Assembly: GCF_000299875.1 (NCBI RefSeq)
Contig: NZ_AMRK01000008.1
Location: 124,001-188,000, forward strand
Length of the DNA stretch: 64,000 nt
Reading direction: 5' to 3'
Origin: Celeribacter baekdonensis B30
GTDB lineage: Bacteria; Pseudomonadota; Alphaproteobacteria; Rhodobacterales; Rhodobacteraceae
In this document: positions 18,526-26,800 of the stretch, piece by piece
Numbering within the stretch: position 1 is the first letter of the stretch
Layout of the letters: the number at the start of each line of letters is the position of its first letter
The notes under the pieces: generated by a model
What the model saw: the letters and a program-made list of their open reading frames with translations, nothing else
The model's database searches: none
Told to the model about the DNA's origin: nothing
Made by a program: the position numbers and the translations under genes

Positions 18526-19497
18526 ATGACACAGACAACCAAAGCATACCGCGTTACCGCGTTTGATCGACCGCCCGAACTCAAGGAGATGCCGCTGGAG
18601 CCGCTTGACGCGGATCAAGTGCGGGTCAAAATCCACGCAAGCGCCCTCAATTTTGCCGACACATTGATGTGCACAGGCACCTACCAGGACACGCCGACAC
18701 CGCCCTTTACCCTCGGGTTAGAGTTGGCCGGTGAGGTGGTGGCGCTTGGCAAGGACGTCACAGCGCTCAAAATCGGTCAGCGCGTGGCGGTGTTTTCCGG
18801 TCAGGGTGGTCTGGCGACCTATGGCAATTTCGCCGCCTCACGCTGTGTGCCGATCCCTGACGGCCTCGGCTATGACGCCGCCGCCGCCCTGCAAATTGCC
18901 TATGGCACGTCGCATATGGCACTCAGCTATAAGGCGCGGCTGATGCCCGGCGAGCGGTTGGTCGTCACCGGGGCGGCGGGGGGCGTGGGTTTAACCGCGG
19001 TGGAAATTGGCAAACGGATGGGCGCGGAGGTGATCGCCATCGCGCGCGGGGCCGATAAATTGGCCGTCGCACAAAAGGCCGGGGCGGATTACCTGATCGA
19101 CGCAGAGGCGGACGACATCCGCGACCAGATCAAGGCGCTTGGCGGTGCCGATGTGGTCTATGACGCGGTCAGCGGGGACTTGTATGAGGCCTGCTTTCGC
19201 GCCACCAACCCGGATGGGCGCATTTTGTTGATCGGGTTTGCCGGCGGCGGACTGCCCCAGATCAAACCCAATCATATGCTGGTGAAAAACATCACGGTGA
19301 TTGGCTTTTACTGGGGCGCCTATTTGGGCTTTAAAGCCGAGCCGTTTTTGGCCTCGCTGAGTCAGTTGTTCGACTGGGCGGCGCGCGGCGAGATCACGCC
19401 GCATATTTCAAACCGCGTGCCGCTCTCACAGGTGGACGACGCGATGGATATGATCCGATCCCGTCAGGCCACGGGCAAGGTGATTGTCACGCCCTGA
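18526..19497 (+). CDS. NADPH:quinone oxidoreductase-like MDR protein
   Basis: The 323-residue protein of the zinc-independent medium-chain dehydrogenase/reductase superfamily has a GroES-like N-domain and a nucleotide-binding domain with the GAAGGVG motif near residue 150. The structural zinc cysteines of alcohol dehydrogenases are absent, consistent with quinone oxidoreductase or enoyl reductase types. The ATG at 18526 starts the family's usual MTQTTKAYRV-like beginning; longer in-frame starts are less plausible. The substrate is unknown. Confidence 0.85.
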   Translation: MTQTTKAYRVTAFDRPPELKEMPLEPLDADQVRVKIHASALNFADTLMCTGTYQDTPTPPFTLGLELAGEVVALGKDVTALKIGQRVAVFSGQGGLATYGNFAASRCVPIPDGLGYDAAAALQIAYGTSHMALSYKARLMPGERLVVTGAAGGVGLTAVEIGKRMGAEVIAIARGADKLAVAQKAGADYLIDAEADDIRDQIKALGGADVVYDAVSGDLYEACFRATNPDGRILLIGFAGGGLPQIKPNHMLVKNITVIGFYWGAYLGFKAEPFLASLSQLFDWAARGEITPHISNRVPLSQVDDAMDMIRSRQATGKVIVTP

Positions 19498-19511
19498 GGC
19501 GCAAAACCCAT

Positions 19512-20390
19512 TCACTGTGCCGCGAGCCGCGCCCCGGTGCGGTAGCTATAGGCGTTGCGGATCAAATCGCGCAGGGTGGTCTCCGCCTCGCCCTTCATCA
19601 GATCAGAGGCGTAGAGGTTGATCTTTTTATGGGCCAATTCCGGCAGTGCCCCGCCATGATGAATCGGCTCCGTCTGCGGCGGGGTCGAGCCTTCTAAAAT
19701 CGCGTGCACCGCAAGATCGGCCGACACGGAGGCCTCGATCGTGCGGGTTTGATCGCTTTCAATGCCCATTTCCCACGGAATGCCCGCCCGATCCAGCGCT
19801 TCCTGGACGCCTTTGCGGAACACGCATTTATGCTCAAACGCCAGACGCAGCGGCCGTTGCCGCCAAGCGCTGCCACCAATCGCCCCGATCCAGACCAAAG
19901 GCAGTTCGGCAATGGTTTCGCCGCCCGCATCCAACCCGTCTTCGGTGGTCATGATCAAATCCGCCTCGCCGCGTGCAAACATCTCTTTCAGTTTGAGCGT
20001 GTAGGAGGAGACAAGATTGACCCGCATCCGCGGAAAATTGGCGTGAAACTGTTGCAAAACCTGCGGGATTGACGGGTAAACGATGTCATGCGGCACGCCG
20101 AGAACGATCTCGCCCTCATATTCCTGCGCGGTGAGACGACCATAGACCTCATCATTGAGTTCCAACATCCGGCGGGCATAGGACAAAAGCTGTTCACCCG
20201 AAGCGGTCAGCGCGATGGTGCGGGCCGAACGATCCAACAAATGGGAATCGAGGCTTTCCTCCAACCGCTTGAGCTGCATCGACACTGCCGATTGCGTCAG
20301 ATTGAGATAGCCTGCCGCACGGGTCACGCCACCACAATCGGCAACGGCGACAAAGGAGCGCAGGGCGGTGATGTCGAGATTACGGGCCAT
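19512..20390 (-). CDS. LysR-type transcriptional regulator
   Basis: The 292-residue protein has a LysR helix-turn-helix at residues 4-63 and a periplasmic-binding-protein-like effector domain after about residue 90. It converges with the MDR gene and is divergent from a DUF1127 gene 122 bp away. That intergenic space is the likeliest place for autoregulation. The effector and targets are unknown. Confidence 0.88.
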   Translation of the reverse strand: MARNLDITALRSFVAVADCGGVTRAAGYLNLTQSAVSMQLKRLEESLDSHLLDRSARTIALTASGEQLLSYARRMLELNDEVYGRLTAQEYEGEIVLGVPHDIVYPSIPQVLQQFHANFPRMRVNLVSSYTLKLKEMFARGEADLIMTTEDGLDAGGETIAELPLVWIGAIGGSAWRQRPLRLAFEHKCVFRKGVQEALDRAGIPWEMGIESDQTRTIEASVSADLAVHAILEGSTPPQTEPIHHGGALPELAHKKINLYASDLMKGEAETTLRDLIRNAYSYRTGARLAAQ

Positions 20391-20512
20391 ATCAATTCCT
20401 GTGATCTATTTCGCAACAAGCATTCATTTTATTTGTTGATCATGATCGGCGATACAGATCAAGGAAAATGATTCCACAGCCACCATAGTTCACCATTTAG
20501 AAAGGATTGACG

Positions 20513-20737
20513 ATGTTCGCGAAAGCTCAAACTCTGGCCCCGACCTGCACCACGGGCGCACGCCGCGCACCGTCCTTTTTCTCTCGCCTGCGCGCTGCCA
20601 TGGCCCTCTCAAAACAACGCCGCAGCTTGGCACAATTGGATGATGCTTTGCTCGACGACATTGGCCTGACCCGTTTTGAGGCCCTGCGCGAGGCAGAGCG
20701 TCCGCTTTGGGATGCGCCACGCCATTGGATGCGCTGA
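20513..20737 (+). CDS. DUF1127 family small protein
   Basis: The 74-residue protein has a basic N-terminal half with hydrophobic patches and a C-terminal DUF1127 (YjiS-like) motif: a run of R-x-L-x-x-L-dD-x-LL-DIGLTR at residues about 42-60. In alphaproteobacteria DUF1127 proteins influence RNA turnover and phosphate or carbon metabolism, and some bind RNA. The ATG at 20513 has AAAGGA upstream. A strong terminator follows at 20805. Confidence 0.85.
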   Translation: MFAKAQTLAPTCTTGARRAPSFFSRLRAAMALSKQRRSLAQLDDALLDDIGLTRFEALREAERPLWDAPRHWMR

Positions 20738-20804
20738 ACAGCCGTTCGATCATGCGACAAACAGGCCAGACTCCGGGCCAGCGCCCCTGCCCCACCCCCA
20801 TTTG

Positions 20805-20838
20805 AACCGCGACATCTAAAAGTGTCGCGGTTTTTTTG
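20805..20838 (+). terminator. Rho-independent terminator after the DUF1127 gene
   Basis: A perfect 10-bp stem AACCGCGACA/TGTCGCGGTT (20805-20814 with 20823-20832) has an 8-base loop and is followed by a T run. It lies 68 bp after the DUF1127 stop. Confidence 0.92.
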
Positions 20839-20996
20839 ATTTTTTTCGCCTCACGACACATATTAATAGGGGCCAAAAAGAAACACGCGGTTTGTGATCC
20901 GCATGTGCTTGAAATCTCCTCCCAAACTGCCAATATCAGAGAGGAAATCCCGAATTTTTCGGGGCGTAGTGATTTTGACGCACAGGAGTACAGTCC

Positions 20997-21767
20997 ATGG
21001 CTGACTACAGAACGGTCCACGCAGGCGCAGGTGCCCGCTCTGCTGAGGTGGACGCGGGTCTTCGCACCCATATGAACAAAGTTTACGGCACCATGTCGGT
21101 GGGCCTTTTGGTCACCGCTTTGGCCGCTTGGGCGCTGTCCAACCTCGCGGTGAGCGCCACCCCGACCGAATATATGGTGAAAGATGGCGAATATCTCACC
21201 AGCCTTGGCTATGCGCTTTACGCAACGCCCTTGAAATGGGTGGTGATGTTTGCGCCGCTGGCGATGGTGTTTGGCTTTGGTGCCGTGGTGTCACGCTTGT
21301 CTGCCGCCGCGACCCAAACCTATTTCTACGCCTATGCCGCGTTGATGGGCCTGTCGCTCAGCTCGATCTTTCTGGTCTTCACCGGCGCCTCTATCGCGCA
21401 GACGTTCCTTGTGACCTCCGCAGCCTTTGCCGGTCTGTCGCTTTGGGGTTACACCACCAAAAAAGACATCTCGGCTTGGGGATCGTTCCTCATCATGGGG
21501 GTGATCGGCCTTTTGATCGCCTCTGTTGTGAACATCTTCCTCAAATCTTCCGGGCTTGAGTTCGCGATTTCTGGCATTGGTGTTTTGATCTTTGCGGGCC
21601 TGACCGCCTATGACACGCAGAAAATCAAAACCGACTATATCGCCCATGCGCATGCGATGGACGGTGAGTGGTTGGCGAAATCGGCCATCATGGGCGCGCT
21701 GAACCTCTACCTCGACTTCATCAACCTGTTCATGTTCCTGCTGCAATTTTTGGGCAACCGCGACTGA
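20997..21767 (+). CDS. Bax inhibitor-1 / YccA family membrane protein
   Basis: The 256-residue protein has a soluble N-terminus of about 25 residues and seven hydrophobic segments, the BI-1/YccA fold. The late motif LTAYDTQKIK (near residue 200) is the family signature carrying the conserved aspartate, and another aspartate lies at LYLDFINLF. Bacterial members act as calcium-leak channels or as modulators of the FtsH protease. The ATG has CAGGAG 9 bp upstream, and a bidirectional terminator follows. Confidence 0.93.
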   Translation: MADYRTVHAGAGARSAEVDAGLRTHMNKVYGTMSVGLLVTALAAWALSNLAVSATPTEYMVKDGEYLTSLGYALYATPLKWVVMFAPLAMVFGFGAVVSRLSAAATQTYFYAYAALMGLSLSSIFLVFTGASIAQTFLVTSAAFAGLSLWGYTTKKDISAWGSFLIMGVIGLLIASVVNIFLKSSGLEFAISGIGVLIFAGLTAYDTQKIKTDYIAHAHAMDGEWLAKSAIMGALNLYLDFINLFMFLLQFLGNRD

Positions 21768-21790
21768 TCTGCAGACGAATTTGAAATGCC

Positions 21791-21820
21791 AAGGGCCGGT
21801 CACTGTGACCGGCCCTTTTT
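21791..21820 (+). terminator. Bidirectional terminator between BI-1 and GNAT genes
   Basis: A 12-bp stem (AAGGGCCGGTCA with TGACCGGCCCTT) has a 3-base loop and is followed by further T residues. It serves the BI-1 gene on the plus strand and may also stop the convergent acetyltransferase transcript, although the A-rich side is short. Confidence 0.9.
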
Positions 21821-21840
21821 ATGTCTCCCACCACGTAAGC

Positions 21841-22428
21841 TTACGCGCTCAACTCCCGCGCCATCTGTACCGCTGGCAGGGCCACGCCGGGCCGCAGCAT
21901 CAGATCGACATCACCAGACATGGCAAAGCCATGCGCCTCATAAAACGGCTGGGCCGTCAGGGTGGAGAGGCAACACATCCGTGTCACGCCCGTGCGCTGT
22001 GCATTGGCCAGAACATGATCCAAGACCACACTGCCAACCCCACGCCGGACATAATCGGGATGCACCGCCACGCGCCGCATATGGCCGATCTCGCGCGGGC
22101 CCACACCGCCAAAGGGGCTGGCCTGTGTCCATCCCCCCGCCGCGATCAAATCGCCGCCGCCGGTTTCAGCGACAAAGAACGTACCGCTGTTCAAAAGCCG
22201 CGGCGAGGTCACCAAGAGGGGCGGCAAAACCTTTGCCAAAATCGCTTCGGAATAGTCGGCTCTGAGCAACTCGCCGTAAGAGGCGCGGAACAAATCGTCA
22301 ATCTGCATCGTGTCCGCCGGCATCGCCTGGCGCATCACAAAGGGTGGCAGCTCAGGCCGCCGATCCATCACCGCCAAAGCTTCGCTCAGGCTCGTTGGTC
22401 TCTCATCTAATGGATCACACTCTAACAT
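21841..22428 (-). CDS. GNAT family N-acetyltransferase
   Basis: The 195-residue protein has a GNAT fold. The acetyl-CoA loop VHPDYVRRGVGS (near residue 127), preceded by strand beta-4 with HMRRVAV, and a late FYEAHGF motif (near 165) are visible. A 30-residue N-terminal extension precedes the domain. The acceptor substrate is unknown. It faces the BI-1 gene tail to tail. Confidence 0.86.
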   Translation of the reverse strand: MLECDPLDERPTSLSEALAVMDRRPELPPFVMRQAMPADTMQIDDLFRASYGELLRADYSEAILAKVLPPLLVTSPRLLNSGTFFVAETGGGDLIAAGGWTQASPFGGVGPREIGHMRRVAVHPDYVRRGVGSVVLDHVLANAQRTGVTRMCCLSTLTAQPFYEAHGFAMSGDVDLMLRPGVALPAVQMARELSA

Positions 22429-22534
22429 CTCTCAGGCCTCTCCTGTGGGCCGCGCTTGGCGGCGAACGGTGATCTCCCGAGGTCTCTCTATGGGGATCTC
22501 TGGGGATCAGGGGGTGAGGCAGTCAGGCGGGGGA

Positions 22535-22581
22535 TAGTAAAAAAGAAAACCCGCGTGACCGTCTCTCGGGTCGCGCGGGTT
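22535..22581 (-). terminator. Rho-independent terminator of rpmG
   Basis: On the minus strand a 13-bp stem (AACCCGCG with CGCGGGTT, continued by GACC/GGTC) is followed by TTTTCTTTTTT. It lies 27 bp after the rpmG stop. Confidence 0.9.
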
Positions 22582-22607
22582 TTGCATTTCGGTGTCTTCG
22601 GAAGGGC

Positions 22608-22775
22608 TTACTTGATTTTGCCTTCTTTGTACTCGACGTGCTTACGCGCGACCGGGTCGTATTTTTTTACGACCATCTTTTCGGTCATGGTGCGGGCATT
22701 CTTTTTGGTCACGTAAAAGTGGCCCGTGTCCGCGGTCGAGTTGAGACGGATTTTGATCGTCGTCGGCTTCGCCAT
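22608..22775 (-). CDS. rpmG: 50S ribosomal protein L33
   Basis: The 55-residue basic protein begins [11 protein letters not shown] and carries the L33 motifs [10 protein letters not shown] and KYDPVARKH in the usual order. It lacks the paired CxxC of the zinc form of L33, so it is the zinc-independent type common in Proteobacteria. A GGAG site lies 8 bp before the ATG. A longer in-frame start at 22976 is not supported. Confidence 0.97.
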   Translation of the reverse strand: MAKPTTIKIRLNSTADTGHFYVTKKNARTMTEKMVVKKYDPVARKHVEYKEGKIK

Positions 22776-23008
22776 TTTGAATACTCCAGTTATCTCATGC
22801 AACGGGGGCGTCCGGGCCGACCCGTGGAATCCTTGAAGCCCGCCTTTTAAGCCCTTGCGGCCCCGAGTCAATGGTGTTCGGTCGGGTTTTGCCAAAAAAC
22901 CACATGTGCCGTCCATTCCTTTTCTCGCACAATGCCCCTGCACGTCTGACACTTGCGCCGATGCCGCGCTGTGCATAGCTTACGCGTCGCGGTCATTGGG
23001 ACCGCAAA

Positions 23009-23167
23009 ACCTCTCAGGGCGGGGTGAAATTCCCCACCGGCGGTAAGCAACGGCGCGCAGGCGTTGATGTAAGCCCGCGAGCGCCACGGGCACCTTCACA
23101 GGCACCCTGGGACAGCAGACCCGGTGTGAATCCGGGGCCGACGGTATAGTCCGGATGAAAGAGAGTT
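23009..23167 (+). ncRNA. FMN riboswitch (RFN element)
   Basis: The conserved RFN blocks appear in order: a CTCTC closing strand at 23011 followed by AGGGCGGGGTG, the CCCCACCGGCGGTAAGC block, AGCCCGCGAGCG, the CCGGTGTGAATCCGG block, GCCGACGGTATAGTCCGGATG and a GAGAG strand at 23161 that closes helix P1. FMN binding to this aptamer normally lowers expression of riboflavin synthesis or uptake genes. Here the downstream gene is an EamA-type protein of the RibN kind. Confidence 0.96.
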
Positions 23168-23199
23168 GGATGCGGGATGGGGTTGCCCCCTGCCCCCAT

Positions 23200-23240
23200 G
23201 TCCTTCTGTGCCTTGAGTTATGTGCGGTAACAGAAAGGAC
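23200..23240 (+). promoter_or_regulatory. Candidate ribosome-site sequestering hairpin of the riboswitch
   Basis: GTCCTTCTGT (23200-23209) can pair with ACAG-A-AAGGAC (23230-23240), forming ten pairs with one bulged A. The 3' strand contains the AAAGGA ribosome binding site of ribN, whose ATG is at 23248. This would block translation, fitting an FMN-controlled translational switch. No U-tract terminator is visible between aptamer and gene. Confidence 0.6.
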
Positions 23241-23247
23241 ACGCCAC

Positions 23248-24156
23248 ATGACTCGTTCCCCCTCCGGCCTTTGGGCCACGCTCGGCCCCGCGCGCGCCGG
23301 TGCGCTTTTGATGATCGCCGCCGGCGCTTTGTTCGCCGTGATCAACGCCCTCACCCAATATGTCACGATGATGCAGGGCGTGCCCTCCGCGCGACTGGCG
23401 TTTTGGCAATATTTCATCGCCTTCCTGTTTTCCGCCCCATGGGTGATCCGTCACGGGCTGCGCGCCATGGCCACCAACAGCCTGTGGTCACATTTGATGC
23501 GGGTGGCGGCGGCCACCATCGGGGTTCAGCTTTGGATCGCAGGGCTGGCGCATGTGCCGATCTGGCAGGCCATCGCCTTGATCATGCTCTCACCGTTTTT
23601 TGTCACCTTGGGCGCGGGGCTGATCTTGCGCGAAGAGACCACATTGGCGCGCTGGTTTGCCGTCACGCTTGGGTTTCTGGGCGGGATGATCATCCTCGCG
23701 CCCTGGTCCGAACGATTTTCGATCTACGCGCTCTACCCGGTGGGCGCTGCGGCGTTTTGGGCGCTGACCTCATTGTTGACCAAACGCATGACCCGGACCG
23801 AGACGCCCGAAAGCCTCACCGTCTACCTGCTGCTCTTGCTGACACCGGTGAATTTCGGCCTCGCTTTGGGCGACGGCATCGCGCTTGATCTTGGCCTATC
23901 GGGCGGGATCGTGTTGTTGGCGGGGGTTTTGACCGCCCTGGCGCAATATGCGATTGCCAAGGCCTATTCCATCGCCGACGCTGCCTATCTCCAGCCGTTC
24001 GATCACCTCAAATTGCCGCTCAATGTGGCATTGGGCGTGGCCGCCTTTGGCTTTGTGCCGCCGGGGTCGATGTGGATCGGGTCACTGATGATCCTGTCGG
24101 CGTCGTTTTATTTGCTGCGGCAAGAAAGCCGGACTGCGCAGATGGCGGCGGCCTGA
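23248..24156 (+). CDS. ribN: RibN-type riboflavin transporter (EamA/DMT family)
   Basis: The 302-residue inner-membrane protein has ten hydrophobic segments in two EamA repeats. The family alone would not give a substrate, but its position directly behind an FMN riboswitch identifies it as RibN, the riboflavin importer family first described in Rhizobium leguminosarum. The ATG at 23248 has AAAGGA 8 bp upstream. Expression should fall when FMN is abundant. No rib biosynthesis genes are in the window, so riboflavin synthesis versus auxotrophy cannot be judged. Confidence 0.88.
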   Translation: MTRSPSGLWATLGPARAGALLMIAAGALFAVINALTQYVTMMQGVPSARLAFWQYFIAFLFSAPWVIRHGLRAMATNSLWSHLMRVAAATIGVQLWIAGLAHVPIWQAIALIMLSPFFVTLGAGLILREETTLARWFAVTLGFLGGMIILAPWSERFSIYALYPVGAAAFWALTSLLTKRMTRTETPESLTVYLLLLLTPVNFGLALGDGIALDLGLSGGIVLLAGVLTALAQYAIAKAYSIADAAYLQPFDHLKLPLNVALGVAAFGFVPPGSMWIGSLMILSASFYLLRQESRTAQMAAA

Positions 24157-24202
24157 GAGCGCCGACACCGCGCCGCGCATATTGGGCTCAACATCATTCA
24201 AG

Positions 24203-24224
24203 CCGGACCGTCATTGCGGTCCGG
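24203..24224. repeat. Perfect hairpin in repeat-like DNA after ribN
   Basis: CCGGACCG and CGGTCCGG form an 8-bp stem around TCATTG. It is not followed by a T run. It lies in repeat-like DNA (see 24237-24300), so it may be either a weak ribN 3' structure or part of a small repeat element. Confidence 0.4.
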
Positions 24225-24236
24225 GTAGAGGTCTGA

Positions 24237-24300
24237 AGTGTGGGCGAAGTTGCCGTTGGCGCCGACTGATGCACCGGCCGCCGCTGTTCAGGGCAGACGG
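24237..24300. repeat. Degenerate dispersed repeat, copy A
   Basis: CGAAGTTGCCGTT (24244-24256) followed by CACCGGCCGC resembles CGAAGCTGCCGTT followed by CACCGATGGCCGC near 25870-25905. The similarity is partial. Such non-coding fragments are typical of decayed repeats between genes in this bacterial group. Confidence 0.3.
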
Positions 24301-24391
24301 TTTTGTTTAGTTGTCGTATGCATGGGGAAGGGTTGCGAAAGCCACTTGCGAGTGCCAAAATCTAGGTGGCGTGATCGAGAAGAGATAACAA

Positions 24392-24763
24392 ATGAGAAAA
24401 TTGGTCTTACTAACGGTACTGGTAGCTGGAGTGGCATATTCGGCTCATCTTTTTTTCAAATTCGATTTTAGCAAAATGCCAGATGTACCTGACGACGGAT
24501 TTGTACTTCTTGTCGGGGGTGTAAAAGGCATTATGACCAATGTAGATGACGTCCGTCCCGAACGAAAATACCGTTCTGCGAAACCATCTGACCTTCCAGA
24601 ATGGTATGAAGACGTTTGGTCCCATTGCTACCCGCCAACAGAAGCAGAGCCAATGAGGGATTATGAGTGGGGAACGGGTGCTCGTCTGGAAGCGATTTGC
24701 CAGATTGAAGTCGACAACGAGCAGACATTGGTAGGATACATAATTTCTGTTCCAAACCTCTAA
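24392..24763 (+). CDS. Hypothetical protein with N-terminal membrane anchor or signal
   Basis: The 123-residue protein is not recognised. It starts with a basic residue pair and a hydrophobic stretch (about residues 4-22) that may be a signal or a single membrane helix. An acidic soluble region with two cysteines (HCYPP and ICQIE) follows, perhaps joined by a disulfide in the periplasm. Codon and base use are visibly more AT-rich than in flanking genes, suggesting transfer. The ATG follows a weak purine-rich site (GAAGAGAT). No partner genes are evident. Confidence 0.55.
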   Translation: MRKLVLLTVLVAGVAYSAHLFFKFDFSKMPDVPDDGFVLLVGGVKGIMTNVDDVRPERKYRSAKPSDLPEWYEDVWSHCYPPTEAEPMRDYEWGTGARLEAICQIEVDNEQTLVGYIISVPNL

Positions 24764-24830
24764 AAGATATTCACTTGCATTGGCGAAATTCGGTAAAATG
24801 GGTTCTTTTCTGCCATTCACTGCACCCCCA

Positions 24831-24856
24831 AAAGGGCGACCCGAAAGCCGCCCTTT
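24831..24856 (-). terminator. Terminator of the TerB-like gene
   Basis: AAAGGGCG and CGCCCTTT form an 8-bp stem around a 10-base loop, 17 bp after the stop of the minus-strand TerB-like gene. The minus-strand tail is CGCCCTTTTGGGGG, so the U tract is short. Confidence 0.65.
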
Positions 24857-24873
24857 CGCCTCAAAGGCTTAGC

Positions 24874-25584
24874 TTACAAAACCGGTTTTCCCATCGATTG
24901 ATGGATTTCCGCCTGTTTCGCCGGGTCCATCATCAAGGATTGCGCCAGACCCATCAAAAACGTCTTTTCCGCCTCGGTATCGACAGAGATGGCCATCAGG
25001 GCCGCGGCATAGACCTGAGCGCTCGCAGAGGTGCCCGCATCCTTGGCCAGCGCCATCGGATCGACAGGCGCGTCCAATTCGGCCTGCACAAAGGCGATTT
25101 CTTCGTCTGAGGCATCTTTGAGTTGATCCAGAATTTTGGTGCGCTCTTCGGCGTCAATTTCGCCATCCGCCTTGGCCGCCATGATCATCGCCCGGATCAT
25201 CAGCTTGGCGTTTTCTTCAGAAGCCGCGCCGACCGGCGTGCCCTGTGTCACCGAGGCAAACATATCGGTCATCGAAGCCGCGCCCGAGGCCGCCGCCCCG
25301 CTCATCGCCGAGAACAATGATCCAAGCCCGGCTTCGGTCGCCTCCGACATATCGGCGGCTTGGTTGCCAAATTTGCCCATCATGTCACGCACCGCAGCAG
25401 AGCCACCCGGAAAGCCGAATTTCTCAGCCATCTGACCCATTTGATCGGCCACACTGCCGGGATTGCCGGATTGACGCATGGCTTCGCGCACACCGTCCAT
25501 CCCGCCCATCTTTTTCACTTTCTCCACGCCTTTTGCCGCGGCAAAGCCGATCGCCAAAGTTGTCAAAGTCCGTACAAAACTCAT
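24874..25584 (-). CDS. TerB-like protein, DUF533 family
   Basis: The 236-residue protein has an Ala/Gly/Met-rich N-terminal half and a C-terminal DUF533/TerB-like helical domain (about residues 120-230). The domain carries the acidic AKADGEIDAEERTKIL motif near residue 135, the TerB-like metal-binding loop. Homologues (E. coli YebE) are inner-membrane stress-associated proteins of unknown function. The ATG has AAGGGAG upstream. The gene looks like core genome, unlike the two low-GC genes on either side of it. Confidence 0.82.
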   Translation of the reverse strand: MSFVRTLTTLAIGFAAAKGVEKVKKMGGMDGVREAMRQSGNPGSVADQMGQMAEKFGFPGGSAAVRDMMGKFGNQAADMSEATEAGLGSLFSAMSGAAASGAASMTDMFASVTQGTPVGAASEENAKLMIRAMIMAAKADGEIDAEERTKILDQLKDASDEEIAFVQAELDAPVDPMALAKDAGTSASAQVYAAALMAISVDTEAEKTFLMGLAQSLMMDPAKQAEIHQSMGKPVL

Positions 25585-25773
25585 TGGGACACTCCCTTAT
25601 AGATTTCTCTCAAACCCATACTGCGCGCAAAAATCCTTTGTGCCAACGGGGAGAATGCCGCCATCTCCCTCAACAACTGGAGTTTTGCGCGTTAAGACCC
25701 AGTGGGCAGCACTCGCACAGGAGGGCGTTGGTCTATTTGGAAATCAGTTTCTAAAGTGTTTTGCTATCATGTA

Positions 25774-25789
25774 ATCTTAAATTTAAGAT
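25774..25789. repeat. Perfect 16-base AT-rich palindrome
   Basis: ATCTTAAATTTAAGAT equals its own reverse complement. It lies about 190 bp upstream of the TerB-like gene's start. It could be a regulator site or a chance AT-rich dyad. Confidence 0.5.
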
Positions 25790-25854
25790 CATAATCCCGC
25801 CGCCTTATCTCATCTGCTCGGGGAATGTCGGACCTTCGCAACAGCTTGCACGGA

Positions 25855-25915
25855 GTTCAACTCAGCGGGACGAAGCTGCCGTTCTTCATTTCCACACCGA
25901 TGGCCGCTTTTGATT
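25855..25915. repeat. Degenerate dispersed repeat, copy B
   Basis: This carries CGAAGCTGCCGTT and CACCGATGGCCGC in the same order and similar spacing as copy A near 24.25 kb. It was recognised by eye only. Confidence 0.3.
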
Positions 25916-25939
25916 TCTGACTAACGCGTCTGTCCGCGG

Positions 25940-26677
25940 TCATGGCAACTCTGTTGGCCCGTGAAAATGCTCTATTCGTTGTAGACGATTATTCTCAAAG
26001 AAGAGGCTGACGCGACTGTAATACGGAGTGACAAAGCTGCTGTACCACACAAGATGATGAAGCCCGGTGAATCTCCAACCAGAAGTGTCGCGCACGAAAT
26101 CAGAGTAGGAAGAATCGACGAGCCTTCGCTCGTAGGATTGCGTGTCGAAGGTGTCCGCGCGGGCTACGTGGGTCGAGACATATGCCTTCAGCCCGGTTTC
26201 GTTGCCAGCTATCCGCTTATAGACGTCGTTTCGAGACATGCCGATGGTGATTTGATCTTGAAAAGCCAACATGGCGGCATCGATTTCGTCATATCTGGGG
26301 TTCGGATTTGACCACGTTTTGGGTTCGAAAATCGGCCAAGACCGGTCCAGAGTATCGTCGACAAACTCCAAGCGCATAGGTACCCCGAATGCTTGGCCAA
26401 ACCACACGACAATACTGTCGTCTTCCGAGAAGTTGCGCTGAAGTTCAGCCATATCCGGGGCTTCAAGCAGCGTATCGTGGAACGGACGCGGCTCTGGGGG
26501 CCACATGCCAAGTCGCTCGAGAGTAGCTGCTGACTGCGACTTATCTTCGCCAATTGTGAAAGGACCGTATGAGCCTTCTGAAACCACTTTTGTACCGCCG
26601 AGGGCAAAGAGCACGAGCAAGATGAAAACGGTTATAGTCACCGCAAATATACTAAGAAGAACCTTGCCAATGCTCAT
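25940..26677 (-). CDS. Hypothetical membrane-anchored protein
   Basis: The 245-residue protein is not recognised. One N-terminal membrane helix (about residues 6-28) is followed by a soluble domain rich in aromatic and acidic residues, with repeated W/F/Y positions. It is probably exported or anchored facing the periplasm. The gene is visibly poorer in GC than the surrounding core genes and lies between repeat-like sequences, which suggests acquisition by transfer. Nothing in the context hints at function. Confidence 0.6.
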   Translation of the reverse strand: MSIGKVLLSIFAVTITVFILLVLFALGGTKVVSEGSYGPFTIGEDKSQSAATLERLGMWPPEPRPFHDTLLEAPDMAELQRNFSEDDSIVVWFGQAFGVPMRLEFVDDTLDRSWPIFEPKTWSNPNPRYDEIDAAMLAFQDQITIGMSRNDVYKRIAGNETGLKAYVSTHVARADTFDTQSYERRLVDSSYSDFVRDTSGWRFTGLHHLVWYSSFVTPYYSRVSLFFENNRLQRIEHFHGPTELP

Positions 26678-26715
26678 TCCAACTGACCTTCTTTCTGTGC
26701 GGTTTAATCGCCCTG

Positions 26716-26800
26716 ATAGCCGACATTTCTACACAACGCAGCATCAGCTACGATGGGCTCGTTCCTGCCTTTAGCTGCGTTGAGCGCCAATGTCGGCTAT
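26716..26800. repeat. Two-step inverted repeat, MITE-like hairpin
   Basis: ATAGCCGACATT (26716-26727) pairs perfectly with AATGTCGGCTAT (26789-26800), and AACGCAGC (26735-26742) pairs perfectly with GCTGCGTT (26774-26781). Seven-base internal loops lie between the two helices on both sides. The result is a long cruciform between the unknown gene and rnpB. There is no T tract. It resembles a small mobile-element remnant more than a terminator. Confidence 0.6.

Larger units (their letters stand above)
25585..25939. other. 355-bp non-coding stretch with repeat-like DNA
   Basis: No credible gene is visible. The right part (about 25820-25925) contains the second copy of a degenerate repeat (CGAAGCTGCCGTT at 25870), and a perfect 16-base palindrome lies at 25774-25789. 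Base composition is lower in GC than the core genes. Confidence 0.5.

Noticed and set aside
20427-20450. TTGATCATGATCGG before the DUF1127 gene as an FNR box
   Set aside because: The second half site departs from ATCAA at two positions, which is too degenerate to list as a feature.
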